This document shows, piece after piece, positions 39,431-49,217 of a stretch of DNA of 64,000 bases (positions are counted from its first letter, which is position 1; each line of letters starts with the position of its first letter). Position numbers and translations under genes: made by a program. The stretch is from Symbiodinium natans (taxonomy: Eukaryota > Sar > Dinophyceae > Suessiales > Symbiodiniaceae): contig CAJNDS010002290.1 of assembly GCA_905221605.1 (NCBI GenBank), forward strand, positions 450,001-514,000. Reading direction: 5' to 3'. The notes beneath the pieces are model-generated. The model was not told the DNA's origin. It worked only from the letters and a program-made list of their open reading frames with translations, and ran no database searches.

Positions 39431-40147
39431 GGTTTAGGGTTTAGGGTTTAGGGTTTAGGGCTTCTGAGAGCCCATCTCTGCGTGTCTACTAGCACGCCAT
39501 TGGCCTCGGTTTCAGTTGTGCACTAGAGGTGTGAGGGTTGAGGATTTAGGGTTTAGGGCTTTTCGGCTCAGCTTTCATTGGGGGTTTCCGAAGTTAGGGG
39601 CAGCTTATTGGGGCTCTCAGTATCAGACAATCCTACTATTTGGGGACTTTGTTCGGGGAGTCCCGATATGTTCGTAAATCCCCCAATTGAGGGGCACATG
39701 GTGAACATGGGCTGGAACTAAGCCAACGCTGCCGGCTGGCAGTCGCTGCCGGCAGTGACAACTGGCAACTGTAGACAAATATGCAGTTTTGGGTTTAGGC
39801 TTTAGGGTTCACGGTTTAGGGTTGAGGGTTAGGGTTTAGGGTTTTAGGGTTTTGGGGTTCAGAGTTCAGGGTTTAGGGACCCTCAACCCGAAGGGTTTGG
39901 GGGCGTTGGGTGTTAGACTTCTTGGGGGCTTTAGGGTTATGGCCCACGGACTTGGGGTTGATGGGTTTAGGGTTTAGGGTTTAGGGTTTAGGATTTAGGG
40001 TTTAGGATTTAGGGTAGAGGGACGGAGCTCACATGTCCCTTTGCTTTGGCTGCTCTCTTCAGCTTTAGCTATGAGCTCAGAATCAAGTCGAAGTCCTGTG
40101 TCATAGTGCGAGAAAGGCATGGACTCATCAATCATCCTCCTCTTTGT
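39431..40147. other. Spacer with TTTAGGG tracts and a family F fragment
   Basis: TTTAGGG units lie at 39428-39462, 39545-39560, 39786-39880 and 39965-40015. At about 39579-39690 a family F-like piece occurs (TTTCCGAAGTTAGGGGC, then ATCCTACTATTTGGGGAC). Upstream sequence 40060-40147 may be 5' leader of the next gene. Confidence 0.5.
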
Positions 40148-40246
40148 AGCCCAGTGGTACCCTTTTTTTTGGTTCTGGGTTCCCTTATAAAGTAGCCAAC
40201 CAAAAAAAGGTGCCCTTGTTATACTATGGTTACTGGGCTACTGAGT
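40148..40246 (+). mobile_element. Inverted-repeat element just upstream of the P-loop gene
   Basis: The left arm GTAGCCCAGTGGTACCCTTT pairs with the right end TATGGTTACTGGGCTAC; inner TTTTTTTTGGTT and AACCAAAAAAAGG also pair. Tentatively a relative of family G. It ends 67 bases before the ATG of the P-loop gene, so it may be in the 5' UTR or an upstream intron. Confidence 0.5.
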
Positions 40247-40312
40247 CCTGCAGTGAGTTATTCTAGCAAGTAAGTCCTTGTGCATCACTCACCCTGCATC
40301 CGAATACAGAGC

Positions 40313-41206
40313 ATGCCTGCAATGCGGATCTGTCTGTTGTCGCCCCTGGCCGCTGCAATCGGCTATGTTGTGATTCGAGTCCTCGTCCGGCGCCGGAGCC
40401 CGCGAGCGCAGCTGTCCGACCTGCAGGCAGCTGCCACTGCATTGGCACGCAAGCAACGCATCTCGGTGATTGGATGCTCCTGCACTGGTAAATCGACCCT
40501 TGCCTCCATGCTCGCCAAGATCAAGGGCGTGCAGTACATTGACATGGACCGTTTGGCATGGCTGCCTGGCTGGCAGCTGCGCGACCACAAGGAGCGCGAT
40601 GAGATGCTGTCCAAGGAGCTTCAGCAGGCCAAGGCACCCAGGGAGCAAGAACATGACAAGGGAAGGCTTTGTGCTTAGTGGGAGGGTTGGCAACCTCTCA
40701 CATTTTGGGTCATTGTTTTGCCTATGTAGTCCCAAAGGCTAGCCTTTATTTCCCTAGGATACTGAACAGCTAAGTGCGCGAATGTGTTTTGCCTAGGCCC
40801 CGGGTAGGCGCGCGGTGGATTCACAGCTGATGGCCACTACGGCCTGAAAGCCAAGAAAAGGCTTGTGCGGGAGTGGGAGGATATCGAGGTGATCGTGTGG
40901 CTGGACCTCGACTTCTGGATAGTGCTGGGCCGTGCTTTCTGGCGCACTGCCTACCGCATCATCTACCGCGTCGAGTGCTGCAACGGGAACTACGAGCAGC
41001 CAGTCAGACTACTGGGTCTGACCAAGGACTCTGTCATCCACTGTGTGCTCACAATGCATCATCTGATGGAAGAAAAGGTCATGCGCCTCCGGCAAGAATA
41101 TCCGCAGCAGCTCCTCGTGCGGCTCCGCTGCCCGAAGGACGTGGACCTCCTGTGGCACCTCGTGGAGCAGGAGATGTTGAAGGGAGCCCCGGACAGACCT
41201 CCATGA
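40313..41206 (+). CDS. P-loop kinase-like protein (adenylate kinase / FlaR-type), two exons
   Basis: Exons 40313-40633 and 40808-41206 encode about 239 residues. The ATG at 40313 starts MPAMRICLLSPL, and a hydrophobic, Arg-flanked segment (about residues 4-23) suggests a membrane anchor or targeting signal. A Walker A motif GCSCTGKST lies near residue 55. It is followed by YIDMDRLAWLPGWQLRD, typical of the nucleoside kinase/topology modulation family (which has LD-x-L-x-W-x-P-G-W). Exon 2 gives FTADGHYG (the W-V-I-D-G-N-Y position), VIVWLDLDFWIVLGR and the Arg-rich lid WRTAYRIIYR. These families phosphorylate nucleotides or unknown small substrates; the substrate here is unknown. The GTG at 40280 in the same frame is less likely as start. 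Stop TGA at 41204-41206. Confidence 0.75.
40634..40807 (+). other. GC-AG intron of the P-loop gene
   Basis: Exon 1 ends GCCAAG|GCACCC and exon 2 begins GGGTAG|GCGCGC; phase 0, 174 bases. The retained frame runs into stops on both sides of these points (TAG at 40805-40807; TAG after LCA in exon 1). GC donors and AG|G acceptors are frequent in dinoflagellates. The intron contains TTTCCCTAGGATACTGAAC, similar to the right end of family G elements. Confidence 0.65.
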
Positions 41207-41848
41207 GGGACGGGGCCCGCAAAGTGGAAGCCAACTGGGCGAATCAGGCTACTTGTGCAGAACACCAAGGACTTGTCCAGAGGTCATCCATGGCCGTGGC
41301 TTGCAAAACAGGCTTCGAAGAAAGTGCCACCCCATGCAACACCTATGTCTCGTTTTTTTTACAGATGCCCTTCTAGGAAGGGCCGGTTTAGTGCCCATCC
41401 CTTGGGGATGAATGAAGTAGATGAACCGAACCATTTCGGATCACATCATATTGCCCAAAACTACAAGTCCCTGTACATACTCCGGCTACAAGCCCTTGTA
41501 GGGTTCAATCAGCTCCCATGCCGGCTTTTGCACACACTCAAAACGCTCACCAAAAGACCATAACATTAATTCAACGAGGCCAACGCCTCGGCAAGGGTAC
41601 CGAGGCTAAATGCTGGTAGGGTCGGGGGGTAGGGTGGGGGAGAGGGAGGGGTCGGGGGAGAGGGAGGGGTCGGCTAATTAGGCCCAGACCTGGATCTAAA
41701 CGCCCCAGGCCGCTGGCCTCGGCGGATACTTTCTTCGCTCAGTTACACAGAATGCGTGAACGAAACCCTAAACCCTAAACCCTAAATCCAAACCCTAAAT
41801 CTAATTATTCGAAGCGGGCTTTGAGGATGGACTCCTGGGCAATTAAGA
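41207..41848. other. 3' flank of the P-loop gene
   Basis: No clear further exon. Frames at 41249-41563 on both strands are open but unsupported. A G-rich repeat (GGGGGAGAGGGAGGGGTC, twice) lies at 41625-41675. A short CCCTAAA tract lies at 41765-41805. Confidence 0.4.
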
Positions 41849-42088
41849 TTGATGGTGTACGAACCGAAAAGTAAAAGGTTAACCGCTCTCTCGCCAAAAT
41901 CCCGGGCAATATTACTACTGTTAGTGGCTTTTGGGGTAAAGGACGCACGCTTTCAAGCCCTTTATAGTGCTAACATTGGGGGTCTTGTCCTTAACCGTAC
42001 TATTCTTCACGCGGCGTGCATTCCATTGAGGTGCGCAGCGTCTTTGTCCTCGGGTAAGTTGTGTGCCCGTGGCATAGAGGCCCCTTAG
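41849..42088 (+). CDS. Candidate open frame, unknown
   Basis: A 79-codon frame reads SRAILLLLVAFGVKDARFQA, then HAACIPLRCAASLSSGKLC. It has a hydrophobic stretch but no splice site or homologue that I can name. Weak. Confidence 0.2.
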   Translation: MMVYEPKSKRLTALSPKSRAILLLLVAFGVKDARFQALYSANIGGLVLNRTILHAACIPLRCAASLSSGKLCARGIEAP

Positions 42089-42134
42089 AGGCCCCTTTGC
42101 TTTGCTCTGTCTTGAAGCAGCAAAAAGCCCTAGC

Positions 42135-42410
42135 CCCTAAATAAGCCCCTAAACCCTAAACCCTAAACCCTAAACCCTAAACCCTAAACCCTAAAACCTA
42201 AACCCTCGAAATCGTGACCTGCCACTCCCTTCCCGCCAGGAAGCGGCGTGCCGAGATACCAACAGATCATCCAGGGGAGGCACCGTAGGGCTTATAGGAT
42301 GCTGCGGTTGGTTTAGGGTTTAGGGTTTAGGGTTTAGGGTTTAGGGTTTAGGGTTTAGGGTTTAGGGTTTAGGGTTTAGCGTTTAGGGTTTAGGGATGTT
42401 GGGGTTTCGG
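42135..42410. repeat. CCCTAAA and TTTAGGG arrays around a tiny exon-like gap
   Basis: CCCTAAA (42148-42208) and TTTAGGG (42310-42400) flank about 100 bases. Within them TCCCGCCAG|G opens a short frame (EAACRDTNRSSRGG, 42240-42275), too short to call separately. Confidence 0.8.
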
Positions 42411-43557
42411 GTTAAGTCCAGGGTTCACTTGGGCTCTTCAGGCTTTAGAGCTAAATCTGTAGCTTAGGGTTAAGCTCTGGGTGAACTTAGGTTCTGCAAG
42501 TTTTGGCATTTGGGCGCTTTCGGGCGAAGGGTTGGAGGATATCTATGCCTGTCCACAGCATCGTGCACCGTACAGAAAATGGACTCTGGCTTCAAAGTTC
42601 AGGTTTCGGTGATGATCAGGTGTAGAGTCTAGCCAAGCATTCAGGCTTGGGCAGATCCGCGCGTTTGCTTTTTCTATTTTTTAGAAAACAAAAGGTTTAT
42701 AGCGAAATCCCGGAGCCCTAAACCGTCTTGCAGTTCCCCGGTCTGCCTTGGAGAGGATGGCAACGTGCCTGCTCTTGAGAACAAGTACTGGGGGTCGAAA
42801 GAGTTACTAATCATATCCCTTATAGTCCCTCTAGATTTCTACGATACTCACCACTCAAAACCCTATAATTTCTAATCACATTCCCTTATGGTCCCTCTAG
42901 ATTTATACTCCTATGTTACGCTAAGCTAAGCCCTGGGAAAGGGTTTATCCCCCCAAAGGGTTTTCAAGGCACCAGGTAGAGCTAGTAGTGGCAGGGTCCG
43001 GGTGTGAAGAAATTGGGGTTTAGCGAGGGTTTAGGGTTAGACTCAGAAAAGCGTGACAAGATCTTCAACAACCCCCAAACCCCAAATCCTAACCCGAAGC
43101 CCTAGGGCACCAGCGCTGGCACTCAAAGTGTATGAGGGTTCTAGGGGCTGGGAACGCGGTCGGAGGCCTGAGACTAGCTCCTGGTTGATTGAACCCACCC
43201 CTGTCGGTTGGATCCAGATAAGGCTTCTGAATATCAGGGTTTAGGGTTTCGGGGTTTGGCGTTTAGGGTTTAGGGTTTAGGGTTAAGGTTCTGGGCATCA
43301 AGAAGCCCTGAATCTCCACGCCCTAATCTCTCAATGCCCAGACTCTGAATGCTCACCCCCTACCTGACGAAGCCCTACACAAATCCTGAAACCCTATGTC
43401 GCCTAGTCCTAATCCAAATTCCTGAACACCCTACACCCTAAACCCTAATTAAGCCCTGCGCACTACACCCCAAGCCCTAAGCCCTACACCCTAAGCCCTA
43501 AACCTAAACCCTACACCCTAAGCCCAAATCCTAAACCCTAAATGCCTAAACCCTAAC
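42411..43557. other. Spacer with a family I duplication and CCCTAA-like units
   Basis: At 42790-42912 two tandem copies of TAATCATATCCCTTATAGTC-like sequence (second: ATCACATTCCCTTATGGTCC) form a local duplication. They are related to 54334-54395 and, inverted, 37975-38012. Degenerate CCCTAA units lie at 43320-43555. A 63-codon frame at 43053 is unsupported. Confidence 0.55.
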
Positions 43558-43588
43558 CCCCCCCCCCCCCCCCCCCCCCTGCCTGCAG

Positions 43589-43666
43589 ATCCTTGCCAAG
43601 CCGACGCCAGCGATGGATGCCGAAGCCCTGCCGCCTGTTGCAGCGAGGCCCTACTTGCCGAAGTAG
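43589..43666 (+). CDS. Candidate terminal exon behind a poly-C acceptor tract
   Basis: A run of about 22 C (43558-43579) followed by TGCCTGCAG makes an extreme polypyrimidine acceptor. The phase-0 frame reads ILAKPTPAMDAEALPPVAAR, then PYLPK and TAG at 43664-43666. Pro/Ala-rich but well bounded. A minus-strand frame covers the same region without splice support. Confidence 0.4.
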   Translation: MLAKPTPAMDAEALPPVAARPYLPK

Positions 43667-44460
43667 GCGGCACAGCCCTAAACCCTAAACCCTGAACCCT
43701 AAACCCTAAACCATACACCCTCAACCCTAAACCCTGAACCCTAAACCCTAACCCTAAATAGAGAATGTAGCGCTCCTCCCCCCCTCCTGCGAACACCTGA
43801 AAGGGCCCCCCTACTTTCGGAAACTCCTGACATAGCTACACTCACCTTGGACCTGTTTAGGAGTCATGCTTACCCTGAAATGGGATTTAGGGTTAAGGGT
43901 TTTGGGTTTGGGTTTAGGGTTTAGGGTTTAGGGTTTAGGGTTTAGGGTTTAGGGTTAGGAGGGTACTAAACCCTACACCCCAATTAGTACTTCTAGAATC
44001 GGTTCAGGGCTTGGGGAACCGCGTGCCAGCGTTTTAGGGTTTAAAGGTTTGGGGCTCAGGGCTTAGGGTTTAGGGTTTAGGGCTTAGGGCTTAGGGCTTA
44101 GGGTTTAGGGTTTAGGGTTTAGGGTTGTGGGTGGGGCGAGCCTTCTGTCCGGAATCAGGTCCAACGCTTCACGCCCTATGTGGCATGGGCAGCTCTCTTC
44201 ATTGTAGTTCCTTTCTGGCTTCTCGTATTGCAATGCAGGGTTTAGGGTTTAGGTTTTAGGGTTCAGGGTTTAGGGTTTAGGAAACCCGAAAAGAAACTTC
44301 ACTTGCCCGAATTTAAGGACGACTCCCCAGCCCCACCAACCCTAAACCCTAAACCCTGGTACAGTGAGAACTGGTTGATAAGTACCATGAACCTCCAAGT
44401 ACACCAGGCAGACACCCTAAACCCTAAACCCTAAGAACCCTAGAAGCCCTAAACTGCCAG
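43667..44460. repeat. Telomere-like region with family D half element
   Basis: CCCTAAA lies at 43675-43757; TTTAGGG at 43885-43960 and 44036-44125, with CTTAGGG variants; TTTAGGG at 44238-44280. ACCATGAACCTCCAAGTAC (44385-44402) is the right end of a family D element. No other gene. Confidence 0.75.
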
Positions 44461-44553
44461 CCTGGGAGGCAGCCAGAGACCCGGTTCCTCTCGCGCGCGC
44501 CTCGGAAGGTGGAGACGCAGGCTTCGAGGACCAGGGGCGTGCGCCTAAACTAG
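44461..44553 (+). CDS. Candidate terminal exon, Arg-rich
   Basis: The acceptor AAACTGCCAG is followed in phase 0 by PGRQPETRFLSRAPRKVETQ, then ASRTRGVRLN and TAG at 44551-44553. Strongly basic. Short, but open from acceptor to stop. Confidence 0.35.
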   Translation, partial: PGRQPETRFLSRAPRKVETQASRTRGVRLN

Positions 44554-45148
44554 CCCCTACTGGTAGCCCAAACCCTAAACCCTGAGCCCTAAACCCTAAA
44601 CCCTAGCCCTAAACCCTAGCCCTAAACCCTAAACCGTTTCATTAGGGTTTGTGTAGAAAGCCGTATTTTTATCCTAGTGCCGGCGCTCAAATCGTACTCC
44701 CCTCAACCCTTAGTTCCAACCTCTCACATCCCATATGGGGTTTAGGGTTTAGGGTTTAGGGTTCAGGGTCTAGGGTTTAGGGATACTCTATGGGGGTTTC
44801 CGAAACTAGGGGGTGCCTTATTGGGGGACTGATTCATAAGGGAAGCCCCTGAATCCCCTTTAGGCCCTTTAAACCCTACTTCAGACTTCCCTAAACCGTA
44901 AACCCTAAACCCGCTAGGCTCTTGAAACTCCGCGCTATATGGGGGTTTGCTCCAAATCAGGGCCCCTTTAAGGTTGCAAGAGATTGCAAAGTTTCTATGA
45001 GGGGAACCCGAATAGCACCAAACCCTCAACCCCAAGCTCTAAACCCCTGAACCCTAAACCCCTGAATCCTAAACCCTAAACCCTAAACCCTAAACCCTAA
45101 ACACTAAACCCTAAACCCTAAACAAGGCCCCGGGGCCTGGGTGCCCAG
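44554..45148. repeat. Telomere-like tracts and family F fragment
   Basis: CCCTAAA/CCCTAGC units lie at 44569-44632. A family F-like left arm (GGGGGTTTCCGAAACTAGGG, then TGCCTTATTGGG) lies at about 44791-44850. CCCTAAA lies at 45045-45122. The 90-codon minus-strand frame here is unsupported. Confidence 0.65.
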
Positions 45149-45181
45149 CTCGACTGTCTGCTCTTCAATGACGACTCCCAG
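45149..45181 (+). CDS. Candidate micro-exon
   Basis: GGTGCCCAG|CTC to TCCCAG|GCTCGC encloses LDCLLFNDDSQ in phase 0 with a GC-type donor. It is only 33 bases, so confidence is low. Confidence 0.2.
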
Positions 45182-45224
45182 GCTCGCACAAAAGGAATGT
45201 TACATGGGCCTTTAATATGGTCCC

Positions 45225-45358
45225 TAAACCCTAAATCCTAAACCCTAAACCCTAAACCCTAAACCCTAAACCCTAAACCCTAAACCCTAAACCCTAAACC
45301 CTAGACCCTAGACCCTAGACCCTAGACCCTAAACCCTAAACCCTAAACCCTAAACCCG
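45225..45358. repeat. CCCTAAA array with internal CCCTAGA block
   Basis: About 18 units. Five consecutive ones are CCCTAGA (45300-45330), bordered by perfect CCCTAAA on both sides. Confidence 0.9.
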
Positions 45359-46392
45359 TTCCTTCTTTACAGGGTTCTGATGTATAGGCCCTTAACTTGT
45401 GTAGGGTATATAAGGGGTATGTAAGGGGTCCCCGTTTAAGGGGCCACATTCAGGGCCCATAAAACTACCCTGAAATGGGGTTTAGGGTTTAGAGTGAGGG
45501 TTAAACCCCTCTACATCACCCTAAGCCCTTTAACCCTAAACCTGAACCCTCTGAACCCCAAACCCCATAAACCCTATAAATCCTTGAAAAACACTATACT
45601 CTATCAACCCTACAAGGCCCTGTAAGCCCTATCAACCCTAGAAACCCCATGAACCGCATGAACACTGCCTATGAATCCACCTATACCTCAAGCAGGTACT
45701 CAAAGCCGTTTCTAACCAAGCCTAAACCCTAAACCCTAACCCCTAAACCCTAAACCCTAAACCCTAAACTTTAAACCCTAAACCCTAAACCCTAAACCCT
45801 AAACCCTCATCTTTCAGCCGAAGCCCCAAAACCGTGAAGCTCTCTCGGGCTTACTTTATCGGACTGTAAGCCTTAAAGCCCGATATTTTCAAGCCTAACC
45901 TCCTTGCGGAACACCTCTCTACCCGGGGTTTCTAACCCTAAGCCCTACATCCCGAAACACTATAACCCTGAAGCGTTTTCGGGCTTACTTCATCGGAGCG
46001 AAAACCTTTAAACCCGACATTTTAAAGCCTAAGCTGCTTGCGGATTGCTTGCCTCGATGCCCATCGCTTGGGGTTTGGGTTTCGGGTTTGACATCAGGCG
46101 TCTAGGATTAGGGTGTGGAGTTTAGGTTCAAGGCTTGTAGGATTGAGAGCTTCTAGGGCCCAATTTAGGCCCTCCTTCCCTTTCTTTGGGTTGAGGTTCC
46201 CCATCAAAGGACACCCTTTCTATTCCTAGGCTCCTCTTGGTTCTAGTCTTCTATTTGTAAGTTAGTAGTAGGGTGAAACAAGGGACCCTGAACATAGACC
46301 CCCCAAAAGGTAGGATCCCTTTGTACTGAGGATCCCAATAAGGTACCCCTAATTTCGGAAGAATTCATACGAGGGTTTGGGGCTCTGGGATT
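45359..46392. other. Spacer with family L repeat, two diverged copies of a CTTACTT block, and elements G and F
   Basis: Family L lies at 45540-45670; CCCTAAA at 45720-45808. A ~100 bp block (TCTCGGGCTTACTTTATCGG, later TTTCGGGCTTACTTCATCGG) is duplicated at about 45840-45910 and 45970-46040. A short family G element (TTCTAG|GGCCCAA to TATTCCTAG|G) lies at 46157-46229. A family F part lies at 46290-46371 (AATAAGGTACCCCTAATTTC). Confidence 0.6.
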
Positions 46393-46507
46393 CACTACTA
46401 TTTGCTTGAGAATCCCCCCCCCCCCCCTCAAAAAAGAAACATCTTGATTTTAAGGGTGATATAGGGATTATTGTCTTTCATTTTTTGGGGGTTCTGAAGC
46501 GACTAAG
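46393..46507 (+). mobile_element. Inverted-repeat element, family C
   Basis: The left arm CACTACTATTTGCTTGAGAA is followed by a C run; the right end is GGGGGTTCTGAAGCGACTAA. The core GATATAGGGATTATTG and AAAAAAGAAACATCTTG match 7653-7775. Confidence 0.65.
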
Positions 46508-46515
46508 GGGGGGGG

Positions 46516-46655
46516 GTCCTTATAAGGGACCTTAGGGGTGCCTTTGGGGTCATAGGAGCTACTTAGGTACATAGGGGCTGCACAAGGTATACAGTATATA
46601 TATATATATATATATAGGAGTTGTATAGGGGAAGATTAAGGGTCCCTGCTAGGGA
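46516..46655 (+). mobile_element. Inverted-repeat element, family E
   Basis: It starts TTATAAGGGACCTTAGGGG, includes GCTACTTAGGTACATAGG and a TA run (46592-46616), and ends AAGGGTCCCTGCTAGGG. Close relative at 48588. Confidence 0.65.
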
Positions 46656-46722
46656 AACCCTAAACCCTAAACCCTAAACCCTAAAGCCTAGACCCTGAAT
46701 TCTTCAGCTAACAGTAGTTCAG

Positions 46723-46824
46723 AAGCTTGGCGAGGAGCCTGCGGCGGAGCAGCGGCGAGCAGAGGTGCCGAAGCATGACCAGGCTGCGGGTGAGGGGCTG
46801 ACGGAGGGCTTCGTGACGTGCTAA
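46723..46824 (+). CDS. Candidate terminal exon, charged
   Basis: After AGTAGTTCAG a phase-0 frame reads KLGEEPAAEQRRAEVPKHDQ, then AAGEGLTEGFVTC and TAA at 46822-46824. Glu/Ala/Arg-rich, helix-like. The TAA overlaps the first CTAAACCC unit of the following tract, so the telomere-like repeat supplies the stop. Confidence 0.4.
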   Translation, partial: KLGEEPAAEQRRAEVPKHDQAAGEGLTEGFVTC

Positions 46825-48029
46825 ACCCTAAGCCCTAAACCCTAAATCCTAAACCCTAAACCCTAAATCCTAAACCCTAAACCCGAAACCCTAAACCCCA
46901 AACCTCAACCCTCTAGGGTTTATCGGGGGGGTTAGCTTCGGGTTGGGGCTTAGAGATTCTAGGGGCGGCTTCGGGCTTTTGAGGGTTCAGGGTCTATAGG
47001 TGTCAGGGTTTAGGGTTTAAGGCTTATAAGGCTGAGATAAGGCGTAGGGTTCAGGGCTTGGGGTTTTAGAGTTTTGGGGCTCACGGGCTAAAGGGAGTCC
47101 AAGGTCTTAGAGGGTTTAGGGCTGTTGTCCTCTTCGCGAATACTTCGGGCTGCGGGCTTGAGGTGCAAGGCTGTGGGCTCGGGGATTTTGTGTGTAGGGT
47201 TTAGGGTTTAGGGCTAGGGTTTAGGGTTTAGGGTTTAGGGTTTAGGGTTTAGGGTTTAGGGTTTAGGGTTTAGGGTTTAGGGTTTAGGGTTTAGGGTTTA
47301 GGGTTTAGGGTTTAGGGGTTAGTGTTTAGGGTTTAGGGTTTAGGGTTTAGGGTTTAGGGTTTAGGGTTTAGGGTTTAGGGTTTAGGGTTTAGGGTTTAGG
47401 GTTTAGGGTTTAGGGCTAGGGCTTAGGGTTCTAAGGACACTCGGGGATTTCAGGGCTTAAGGCTTCAGGCTCAGATTTGAGTTTTAGGGCTTGCGACGAT
47501 CCCCAAACCCTAAACCCCCAACCCCAAACCCTAGACCCTAAACCCTTGAGCCCCAAACCCTAAGAACCCAAAACCCCAGAACCCCAAACCCCAAACCCTA
47601 AACCCTAAACCCAACCCTTGGCACCCCAAACTTTAACCTAAACCCTTGGCCCTTACAACCCCAAACCCCAAACCCCAAACCCCAAACCCTAAACCCTAAA
47701 CCCTTCACACCCCAACCGCAACCCCAGACCCTTAGCCCTTAAAACCCCAAGCACCAGCCCCAAAGCCCTCAACTTAAACCCTAAACCCCAAAGCCCTAAA
47801 CCCAGAAGTGCTTCTGGGCTTTTTGGCCAGAGGCCCTTCGCGTGTTCAGGTCTGGCGCCTTGGGGGTTCAGGGTTTAGGGTTCAGGGTTTGGGTTCAGGG
47901 CTTTGGATTTGTTATGGGTCCAAGCAGGGTTTAAGCTTTGGGGCTTAGGGCTTCGAGGTTAGGGGTTTAGGTTTATATAGGGTTTAGGGTTAGCCCGAAA
48001 CTCAGTCTAAGGGTTGGGAGGGTGTGCAG
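46825..48029. repeat. Telomere-like region
   Basis: CCCTAAA lies at 46823-46910; degenerate TTTAGGG at 46985-47110; a long TTTAGGG block of about 30 units at 47197-47415; degenerate CCCTAAA/CCCCAAA at 47500-47810; TTCAGGG/TTTAGGG at 47870-47995. No gene. Confidence 0.9.
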
Positions 48030-48216
48030 GCGAGCTCGTTTTTCTGCGCGCGTGTGCTGGCGCAAGTTGTTACACGCCGACGGCCCAGACGAGGCAAAAT
48101 TCTGTGTCAAGACCCAGTTGCGAGAGGCTTCTGACGTGTCCCCGGCCGTCAAACAATACCTGGACGGCAAGGGGCTGCCACTCCCAGAGGATCGATGGTC
48201 CGGCACTCTCATTTAA
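48030..48216 (+). CDS. Candidate terminal exon (62 codons), unknown protein
   Basis: The acceptor GGTGTGCAG|G opens a frame reading RARFSARVCWRKLLHADGPD, then EAKFCVKTQLREASDVSPAV, then KQYLDGKGLPLPEDRWSGTL, ending in TAA at 48214-48216. Strong, non-repetitive composition. A second frame (48014-48439) overlaps but is weaker. The family is not recognised. Confidence 0.5.
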
Positions 48217-48587
48217 ATATGTGGAAGGACGAAATCCAAGATGGCCCCGTGGCCCGGTCTTTTCGATTGGGCGCTATTGGAGGCACACATGGTGTGGATC
48301 ACGCTTAGCCCCGCATGCCTCTTTGGTGTGGGCTTGGAGCAACTTTTTTTGTTTTGGCGTCAGTTTTGGAGACGGGCTACTTACACTCCATACCCGGAGT
48401 CCATTTTTGGAACTCGATCTTGTGCAAAAGCCAAGTTAACCGGTTTAAACCCTCAACCCTGAAGCCCTAAAAGGCCTAGGCCACGTCCCAAAACCCTAAA
48501 AATAGCCTCCTCAACCCCAAACCCCAGACCCCAGACCCCAAACCCCAAACCCTAGCCCCTAAACCCTAAAACCCTAAGCCCTAAACC
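48217..48587. other. Putative 3' flank and CCCTAAA-like units
   Basis: Spacer 48217-48440 holds no supported exon. Degenerate CCCCAAACC/CCCTAAA units run at 48445-48585. Confidence 0.5.
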
Positions 48588-48718
48588 TTATAAGGGACCT
48601 TAGGCGTTCTTTGGGGGTTTAGGGGCTACTTAGGTATATAGGCACTATATAAGGGTCATAAAGGGGTTTTATAAAGGGAATAAGATGAAGGGTCCCTTCT
48701 AGGGGTCCCTCCTTATAC
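48588..48718 (+). mobile_element. Inverted-repeat element, family E
   Basis: It starts TTATAAGGGACCTTAGGCG and ends TAGGGGTCCCTCCTTATA. GGGGCTACTTAGGTATATAGG and AATAAGATGAAGGGTCCC are shared with 46516 and 9200. It is embedded in a CCCTAAA tract. Confidence 0.7.
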
Positions 48719-49217
48719 CCCTAAACCCTAAACCCTAAACCCTAAACCCTAAAACCCTAAAACCCTAAACCCTAAACCCTAAACCCTAAACCCTAAACCC
48801 TAAACCCTAAACCCTAATAAACGTGCTATATGGGGTCCCTCCTTATTCCCCTTAAGAGAACAAGGCCCCGGTGGCTCGGGTGGCAGAGGTTGATGTCCCA
48901 GCGGCCTCCCAAGGAGAGGGGGGAGGAAGGCGGTGTAGGGTTCAGGGCTTAAGGGTTTAGGGTTCAGGGTTTAGGGTTTAGGGTTTAGGGTTTAGGGTTT
49001 AGGGCTTGTCGATTTAATATGCGTAGTGTATGGAAAGAGAGACGGACGTCCGAAACCTTCAGCGCAAAAGAGTTCCGTCATGTACATGGAGCTCTACTTT
49101 CTCCCACCCCAGGATGCCACCCAAAGCATCTGTAGGACGCTTAAGTTCTTAAGCGTCGCTAATATTGATAATAGTGTCTGGTAAAGAGATTACAGAAAAT
49201 GTGAGAAACAAAAGACC
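48719..49217. repeat. CCCTAAA array, weak exon, TTTAGGG units, AT-rich spacer
   Basis: CCCTAAA lies at 48719-48818. A + frame at 48857-48926 reads NKAPVARVAEVDVPAASQGE between CTTAAGAG and a telomere-like unit; it is a weak exon candidate. TTTAGGG lies at 48956-49003. Confidence 0.6.

Noticed and set aside
40280-40312. Upstream extension of the P-loop gene from GTG at 40280
   Set aside because: GTG is unlikely as a eukaryotic start; ATG at 40313 lies in frame just before the hydrophobic segment.
43518-43796. 92-codon minus-strand Gly-rich frame
   Set aside because: Depends on the poly-C run and telomere-like units. The + strand exon at 43589 has a strong acceptor.
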